Source: Pseudomonadota bacterium (GTDB lineage Bacteria > Desulfobacterota > Desulfovibrionia > Desulfovibrionales > Desulfovibrionaceae). From it: 64,000 nucleotides of DNA. The DNA lies in the NCBI GenBank assembly GCA_023403845.1, contig JAEYDL010000006.1, positions 62,001 to 126,000 of the forward strand, written 5' to 3'. Below, piece by piece: positions 59,287 to 64,000 of the stretch (position 1 is its first letter; every line of letters begins with the position of its first letter). The notes below the pieces were generated by a model. The model made no database searches, was not told the DNA's origin, and saw only the letters and a program-made list of their open reading frames with translations. Made by a program: the position numbers and the translations under genes.

Positions 59287-60150
59287 TCACCGAGCCTCCG
59301 GGCGATTCCGGCGCGCTTTCAGAGACTCAAGGAACGTCAGCGTGACCCGCAGCCCCCCCTTGCCGCGACCAAGCGCCACGCGGGGCTTGGTCAGTCCATG
59401 ATAGTCGGACCCCCCACTGAGCCCCAGGTCATAGCGCGCGGCAAGCTCCACGCAAAAGCGCTCATCTCTGGCCGAGTGCTCGCTGTGATAGGCTTCGACA
59501 GCCCCCAACCCTGCAGCCTTCATGCGGGGAAGGATCTCATCATACCATGCGACCGGGCACCGAATCAGCATGGGGTGGGCAAAGCTGACCAGAGCACCCA
59601 GCCCGGCCATGAGCCTGATCCCCTCTTCCGGTTCCGGAATGTCTCGCGGCACATAGGCCGCTCCGTTCGCGCCTATGTAGCGGGCGAATGCCTCCCCCAC
59701 GTCGGAAACGAATCCACGGCTCTGCATGGCCCGGGCAATATGCGGGCGTCCGACGGATTCCCCCCCGGCCTGAGCCAGAACGTCTTCATAGGGAATGTCG
59801 ATTCCGAGTTCCTTCAGTTTTTCCAGCATCCTGAGATTCCTGGTTTCCCTCAGCCCGCGCAAGCGCATCAGTTCTCGCTCCAGAGGTTCCGCATCCTCGG
59901 GAAGCCAGAGTCCCAGCAGATGAATTTCTCCGTAAGGCCCCCGGACACTCAATTCACAGCCCCGGATCACCTCTATCCCGAATTCACGTCCGGCGGCTTC
60001 GGCCTCCGCGAGTCCGGAAAGCGTGTCATGATCGGTAACAGCGACGGCGGCAAGTCCGATGGCTGCAGCCTTGCGCACCAGCTCACGCGGCGAGTCGGTC
60101 CCGTCAGAGGCCGTGGTATGCGTATGAAGATCGACAAAACGAGGCTGCAT
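59287..60150 (-). CDS. PHP-domain metal-dependent phosphoesterase
   Basis: A 287-residue member of the PHP family, close to the TrpH/YciV group of nucleases and 3',5'-nucleotide phosphatases. The metal motifs are DLHTHTTASDGTDSP near the start, AVTDHDTLSG, the GRPHIARAM segment and SGGSDYHG near the end, giving the His and Asp ligands. ATG 60150 has GGAGG six bases upstream; ATG 60153 is adjacent. It ends 14 bases before the MocR start, so the two may be co-transcribed. Confidence 0.88.
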   Translation of the reverse strand: MQPRFVDLHTHTTASDGTDSPRELVRKAAAIGLAAVAVTDHDTLSGLAEAEAAGREFGIEVIRGCELSVRGPYGEIHLLGLWLPEDAEPLERELMRLRGLRETRNLRMLEKLKELGIDIPYEDVLAQAGGESVGRPHIARAMQSRGFVSDVGEAFARYIGANGAAYVPRDIPEPEEGIRLMAGLGALVSFAHPMLIRCPVAWYDEILPRMKAAGLGAVEAYHSEHSARDERFCVELAARYDLGLSGGSDYHGLTKPRVALGRGKGGLRVTLTFLESLKARRNRPEAR

Positions 60151-60340
60151 CATGACCCTCCATTCTCTGTCGCCGGATCGGCGCGGTCCTTCCCGACCGC
60201 TGAACGAGACGCCGGCAGGACGGCATCTGCCGCATGGAACATTTCTCACAAAACGAGGATTCCGGCATCCGCCCGCAAACTTGTTCTCTTGCCGGGAAAA
60301 CGCTACACTCGGGCATACTCAAAAAGGAAGGAGAAGCCTC

Positions 60341-60538
60341 ATGGCTCTGAACCCGGAACTGCTCGACATCCTCGTCTGCCCCGTATGCAGGGGTCCCGTG
60401 GAATCTCTCGATAACGAAACAGGTCTGGAATGTCCCGCCTGTGGTCTGGTTTTCCCGGTCCGGGACAACATCCCGATTATGCTCCAGGAAGAAGCTGTTC
60501 GCAAGGACGACTGGGACAGGGGACAACGCCGGGTCTGA
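60341..60538 (+). CDS. Trm112-like zinc ribbon protein (UPF0434)
   Basis: A 65-residue protein of the Trm112/YcaR family. Four cysteines, in LVCPVCRGP and ECPACGLVFPV, bind zinc, and IPIML follows as usual. In eukaryotes and archaea Trm112 activates methyltransferases; in bacteria a link with tRNA or LPS enzymes is suspected. The ATG at 60341 has AAGGAAGGAG upstream. It is followed by a terminator and faces the lipoprotein gene. Confidence 0.9.
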   Translation: MALNPELLDILVCPVCRGPVESLDNETGLECPACGLVFPVRDNIPIMLQEEAVRKDDWDRGQRRV

Positions 60539-60676
60539 ACTCGCGCAGACATTCCGCTTTCCATGTCCGGGGGAACCTGTCCACGGGAATCCCGCCCCTA
60601 CAAAGAGAGCGGATACGTCCGGAAAATCCGGCAACCCGGCCTGTCGCATCACTTTCAAGAAGCATTTCCAGAAATG

Positions 60677-60710
60677 AAAAAGGGGAGAGGCGTCGCCTCC
60701 CCCCTTTCGT
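60677..60710. terminator. Terminator between the Trm112-like and lipoprotein genes
   Basis: AAAAGGGGAGAGGC pairs with GCCTCCCCCCTTT with one mismatch, and TTTCGTTGTTT follows on the plus strand. It lies between convergent genes. Confidence 0.75.
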
Positions 60711-60732
60711 TGTTTACGCCATGAACATCCGG

Positions 60733-61470
60733 TCAAATCCGTTCAGGCCAGATATCCTTCTGGGTCATACTTCCCAGAAAGGCTCCCAGATACTTTCCAT
60801 TGATGGAATCCAGATAGGCGGGAGCCGCCGGTCTGGGCAGCGCGTCCTCCCCAGAACCGAACCGGACCTGAAACGCCTTGGCAGCTCTGGCGGTAAGGGC
60901 CTGCACCGCTTCGTCGTACGGCAGCAAATCCCTCTCCGCCAACGACTCCGGCAACGGTTCGCGGTACTCCAGAATGATCTTGGCACGGTTGAAGTCGTCC
61001 CGCAGCACAAAGCGCTGGGCCAGCCAGTTGATCGACGCGCGCTGCTCCTCTTCGGCGGCGACCAGAGGCGAGAATGGGTCATTCGCGCCGTTGACGATGC
61101 GCACGGTTCCCGCGAACGACTTTCCGCCGAACACGGCTCCAGCCGTCTTTGTCCCATGCGGACCGCTGAAATCGGCCGAATCCCACTCCCAGAGATCATT
61201 GGGTACAAAACTGAGCGCCGTAATGGCCATGGGAGAGGCCTTATCCTTTCCATAAACGCCGAGCAGCGTCGACGGGAACTGATAGCCGCGATCTGTATAC
61301 AGGAAAGGTGCGATCTGACCTTCGGCAAGCGTCGGCAATCCGGGAGCTGAAAGCATCACCTCGGGCCGGGATGGAGAAATCAGGGCAGCTCCGTCAAAAC
61401 CGCGTTGCAGAGGCGTACAGGCGCTCAAAATGCAGATCAGCGCCGCCAGCAGAAATTGCAGTATCTTCAT
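60733..61470 (-). CDS. Predicted lipoprotein (DUF4851-like)
   Basis: A 245-residue envelope lipoprotein. The signal peptide ends in the lipobox LSAC (residues about 15-18), so Cys18 should be lipidated. The mature part is mixed alpha/beta, with FVPNDLWEWDSADFSGPHG and DLLPYDEAVQALTAR. It resembles proteins annotated as DUF4851 in Desulfovibrio, but I cannot confirm this from sequence alone. The ATG at 61470 follows GGAGG. It is transcribed alone. Confidence 0.8.
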   Translation of the reverse strand: MKILQFLLAALICILSACTPLQRGFDGAALISPSRPEVMLSAPGLPTLAEGQIAPFLYTDRGYQFPSTLLGVYGKDKASPMAITALSFVPNDLWEWDSADFSGPHGTKTAGAVFGGKSFAGTVRIVNGANDPFSPLVAAEEEQRASINWLAQRFVLRDDFNRAKIILEYREPLPESLAERDLLPYDEAVQALTARAAKAFQVRFGSGEDALPRPAAPAYLDSINGKYLGAFLGSMTQKDIWPERI

Positions 61471-61654
61471 GGGAAAACCTCCAATTCAGACAAGGTTTGG
61501 AAACAGGGAAACGGTCCGGCCACAGCGCCATCGTTCCCGTCTGCATCGACCTTCTTCCAAACGGGAGCCATCGTCAATAGTTCCCGCCGTCAACAATTTC
61601 GATGCTCATGTATAGCCCGCTTCATCCCAAAACGCGATTATTCGTCCGTGACGG

Positions 61655-61710
61655 AAAAGGCCCCGCACGCCCACCGGAAACGAGACCGACGGCAGGCGAA
61701 CGGAGCCTTT
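61655..61710 (-). terminator. Possible terminator after ftsZ
   Basis: AAAGGCTCCG pairs with CGGGGCCTTT with one mismatch around a long loop, followed by TTCCG on the minus strand. Weak evidence. Confidence 0.35.
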
Positions 61711-61732
61711 CAAGTCCAGACCGCGCCAAAAG

Positions 61733-63034
61733 CTAGTTGGCCTGTTTTCGAATGAACGTGGGGAGTTCGATCTCCTCTTCCTCAAAAATGAATTCCTCGC
61801 GTCCCGGCGTATGGGCGGAAACCTGCCGCGCCTGCTTGCGCATAAAGGCGGGCGTATCCATATCCGCCGGGTCCAAAGGTCTGCGCGGAGCAGCGAATCC
61901 GGATTCTTCCGGCCGCTTGCGGTCTCCGAACGAACCTGACAGCCCGGAAGAGGCGGGAGCGGTCTGCTGAACGGACTGGACAGGCTGAACCGCCGGCCGT
62001 GGTGCACGCAGAGAGGTCACGCTGGCCGCAGGACTCTTGCCGCTCTGGCCGACTCCGGGCGTCTTTGCCGCCGAAGCCCCTTCGATGCCGGTCGCAATAA
62101 CCGTAATGCGAATCTCGTCACCGGCGGACTCGTCAAACGCAGTACCAATGATGATATTGGCGTCCACATCGCCCAGAGCATCATGGATGTACAGGGCTGC
62201 CTCGCTGTATTCGTCAAGTCCGAGGTCTTCGGTAGCCGTAATGTTGATAAGCACGGCCTTTGCACCCGCAATGGAAACATCCTCGAGCAGCGGACTGGTA
62301 ATCGCCCGGCGCGCGGCCTCCAGAGCGCGGCCTTCGCCGGATGCCACAGCGGCTCCCATCATGGCCAGACCGGAAACGCTCATGATCGTGCGCACGTCCG
62401 CGAAGTCCACGTTGATGATGCCGGGCACGGTGATCAGGTCGGAAATGCCGCGCACGGCGCTGTACAGCACATCGTCGGCGCACTTCAGCATTTCGCTGAG
62501 CTTGGCCTTCTTGGGCGCGATGGTCAGCAGCCTGTTGTTGGGAATGGTGATCAGGCTGTCCACATGTTCGCGCAGTTCGGCAATGCCCTCTTCTGCGGCA
62601 CGGGCTCGCTTGGTGCCTTCAAAAAGAAATGGCTTGGTCACGACGCCCACGGTCAGAGCGCCCATCTCACGAGCAGCCTGAGCCACAATGGGAGCCGCGC
62701 CGGTTCCCGTGCCTCCGCCCATGCCCGCAGTCACGAACACCATGTCGGCCTCGCCGATGACGTCCTTGATCGCTCCGATGCTCTCCTGCGCTGCCTCGCG
62801 CCCCACGTTGGGGTCCGCACCCGCGCCGAGACCCTTGGTAAGCTTTTCGCCGATCTGCAACTTGAATTCGGCCTTGGAACGCAGAAGCGCCTGCGCATCC
62901 GTGTTGGCGCAGATGAACGTCACTCCCTTGAGATTCGATTCAATCATATTCTGAACAGCGTTTCCACCGCCGCCGCCAACACCAATAACCTTGATATTCG
63001 CGGGGGGTCTCACCGCATCGAACTGCATATCCAT
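61733..63034 (-). CDS. ftsZ: Cell division GTPase FtsZ
   Basis: Forms the cytokinetic Z ring. The 433-residue protein has the GTP-binding IGVGGGGGNAV, the tubulin signature GGGTGTGAAP and the T7 loop around NVDFADVRTIM. After a Pro/Ser-rich linker (about 320-385) it carries two similar short motifs, MDTPAFMRKQ (392-401) and IELPTFIRKQAN (422-433); the second is at the end, where other FtsZ proteins bind FtsA. The ATG at 63034 has AGGAGG upstream. It follows ftsA by 39 bases, the usual dcw-cluster order. Confidence 0.97.
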   Translation of the reverse strand: MDMQFDAVRPPANIKVIGVGGGGGNAVQNMIESNLKGVTFICANTDAQALLRSKAEFKLQIGEKLTKGLGAGADPNVGREAAQESIGAIKDVIGEADMVFVTAGMGGGTGTGAAPIVAQAAREMGALTVGVVTKPFLFEGTKRARAAEEGIAELREHVDSLITIPNNRLLTIAPKKAKLSEMLKCADDVLYSAVRGISDLITVPGIINVDFADVRTIMSVSGLAMMGAAVASGEGRALEAARRAITSPLLEDVSIAGAKAVLINITATEDLGLDEYSEAALYIHDALGDVDANIIIGTAFDESAGDEIRITVIATGIEGASAAKTPGVGQSGKSPAASVTSLRAPRPAVQPVQSVQQTAPASSGLSGSFGDRKRPEESGFAAPRRPLDPADMDTPAFMRKQARQVSAHTPGREEFIFEEEEIELPTFIRKQAN

Positions 63035-63073
63035 ATGCTCCTCCTCAAAAAAACCGTATCGCCGCCCGGTTGT

Positions 63074-64000
63074 TTAGGAAATTTCGGAAAACCACTTCTT
63101 CATTCGAGACAGAATCGAATTAAACACATTGCTGTCGCTACGGATACGGAACTTCTGTTCCATGCCTTCCTTCTCGGCTCCGAACTTGAGCAGTCCCATG
63201 GCGGTGGCGAACTTGGGGCTGTTCACCATGTCTCTGAGACCACCCACGTTGCGGGGATAACCGATGCGGGTGGGCAGATTGAAAACCTGTTCGCCAAGTT
63301 CCTGACATCCCTGAATCAGGGCAGTGCCGCCAGTGAGGACGACCCCCGCGCCGATCATGTTCTTGAGACCGGAACGAACCAGCTCCTGATCGAGCAGCGT
63401 GAGGATTTCCTCCATTCTCGGCTCGCAGATTTCCGCGAGCACCTGCCGGGAGAGGCGACGGGGTTCCCGTCCGCCAACACTCGGCACTTCGATATATTCA
63501 TCAGGGCGCACCAGCTCGGCCAGCGCCGCCCCATGCTTGATCTTGATCTTTTCAGCAGCGGCCACGGGTGTGCGCAGACCAAACGCGATGTCGTTGGTAA
63601 GGTTCTGCCCGCCGAGAGCCAGCACGCCGGTATGCTTTATCGAGTCATTGGCAAAAATGGCGATGTCGCATGTGCCACCGCCAAGATCGATCAGCGCCAC
63701 GCCGATCTCGCGTTCCTCCTCGGTGAGCACGGCCTTGGCCGAAGCAAGGGACTCGAGCACGATGTCGGAAACATCGAGTCCGCTCTTGTGGCATGAGCGC
63801 ACGATATTCTGGGCCGAGGTAACTGCGCCGGTCACGATATGCACCTTCACTTCCAGCCGGACGCCGGCCATGCCGAGCGGGTCCACAATGCCCCGCTGAT
63901 CGTCCACGATATATTCCTGCGGCAGGATGTGAATAACTTCGCGGTCCAGCGGAATGGCCACGGCCTTGGCCGCGTCGAGCGCCCGCTCGATATCGCGCGG
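63074..64000 (-). CDS. ftsA: Cell division protein FtsA (5' end cut by window)
   Basis: Actin-like protein that ties FtsZ to the membrane. The 308 visible residues begin PRDIERALDAAKAVAIPLDREVIHILPQEY; the frame stays open to the window edge, so the start lies outside. Later segments ALIDLGGGTCDIAIF, GGQNLTNDIAFGLRT and GVVLTGGTALIQG are the ATP-binding actin fold. It ends with LSRMKKWFSEIS, an amphipathic membrane anchor as in other FtsA proteins. It lies directly upstream of ftsZ. Confidence 0.96.
   Translation of the reverse strand, partial: PRDIERALDAAKAVAIPLDREVIHILPQEYIVDDQRGIVDPLGMAGVRLEVKVHIVTGAVTSAQNIVRSCHKSGLDVSDIVLESLASAKAVLTEEEREIGVALIDLGGGTCDIAIFANDSIKHTGVLALGGQNLTNDIAFGLRTPVAAAEKIKIKHGAALAELVRPDEYIEVPSVGGREPRRLSRQVLAEICEPRMEEILTLLDQELVRSGLKNMIGAGVVLTGGTALIQGCQELGEQVFNLPTRIGYPRNVGGLRDMVNSPKFATAMGLLKFGAEKEGMEQKFRIRSDSNVFNSILSRMKKWFSEIS

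Noticed and set aside
62183..63796. 537-codon plus-strand frame over ftsZ and ftsA
   Set aside because: It is the complement of two well-defined division genes and has no similarity of its own.
1..64000. tRNA, rRNA, CRISPR arrays, insertion sequences or attachment sites
   Set aside because: I looked in all gaps of more than 100 bases and saw no cloverleaf, repeat-spacer series, transposase or flanking direct repeats; a covariance-model scan could still find a missed small RNA.

Overview
The window is a moderately GC-rich bacterial chromosome segment, best explained as a Desulfovibrionaceae-type anaerobe (Desulfovibrio, Bilophila or a relative). The evidence is the gene content and order: rsfS-gpmI, a COG1067-type Lon-like protease, hemC, rubrerythrin, a split glycine decarboxylase (gcvT-gcvH-gcvPA-gcvPB) with a lipoate ligase, MenA-type prenyltransferase, TRAP and TTT carboxylate transporters, and ftsA-ftsZ. 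No tRNA, rRNA, CRISPR array, insertion sequence or prophage was seen. The assignment to genus is an inference.

Layout. 1-9300 is mostly housekeeping on the minus strand: gpmI (cut by the window edge), rsfS, a small unknown ORF, a Lon-like protease, hemC, an FmdB-type zinc ribbon gene, gmhA, then a two-gene peptidase operon (M55 D-aminopeptidase and S58/DmpA peptidase). Directly upstream of that operon lies a frameshifted remnant of a DppC-type permease. 10001-16127 is a plus-strand alkylation/DNA-repair cluster: an Ada-AlkA fusion, an ABM-domain protein, an Ogt methyltransferase, a short MGMT-family protein, a second Ogt and a UvrA-like ATPase. 16332-18956 (minus) holds an isoaspartyl peptidase, a DUF1269 protein and a UbiA-family prenyltransferase. 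19177-23886 (plus) is nadK, a degenerate ARMT1/DUF89-like gene and a DUF4254 gene with overlapping ends, followed by gatB.

23986-27026 (minus) is a tripartite tricarboxylate transporter with TctA and TctB fused, after an AT-rich 5' region with a perfect palindrome. 27579-34156 (minus) is lplA, the gcv operon and an Lrp/AsnC regulator, facing a PAS-AAA-HTH sigma-54 activator. 36413-41179 is a GntR/FCD regulator facing a four-gene TRAP operon whose last gene encodes a 411-residue protein of no recognised family. 42150-46393 holds an MFS exporter with a near-consensus promoter that would give an almost leaderless mRNA, a Kef/YbaL-type antiporter and an alpha/beta hydrolase.

46525-53636 is a complete phosphate module: pstS-pstC-pstA on the minus strand facing phoB-phoR-pstB-phoU on the plus strand. 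53837-64000 carries rubrerythrin, a YigZ-family gene, threonine aldolase, a GT4 glycosyltransferase, a MocR-type regulator lacking the PLP lysine, a PHP-domain gene, a Trm112-like gene, a lipoprotein, ftsZ and the 3' part of ftsA.

The strongest leads for something new are the alkylation-repair cluster with three Cys-containing MGMT-type proteins, the unrecognised TRAP-linked protein, the MocR regulator with Glu in place of the Schiff-base Lys, the nadK-linked degenerate DUF89 protein, and the doubled C-terminal docking motif of FtsZ.
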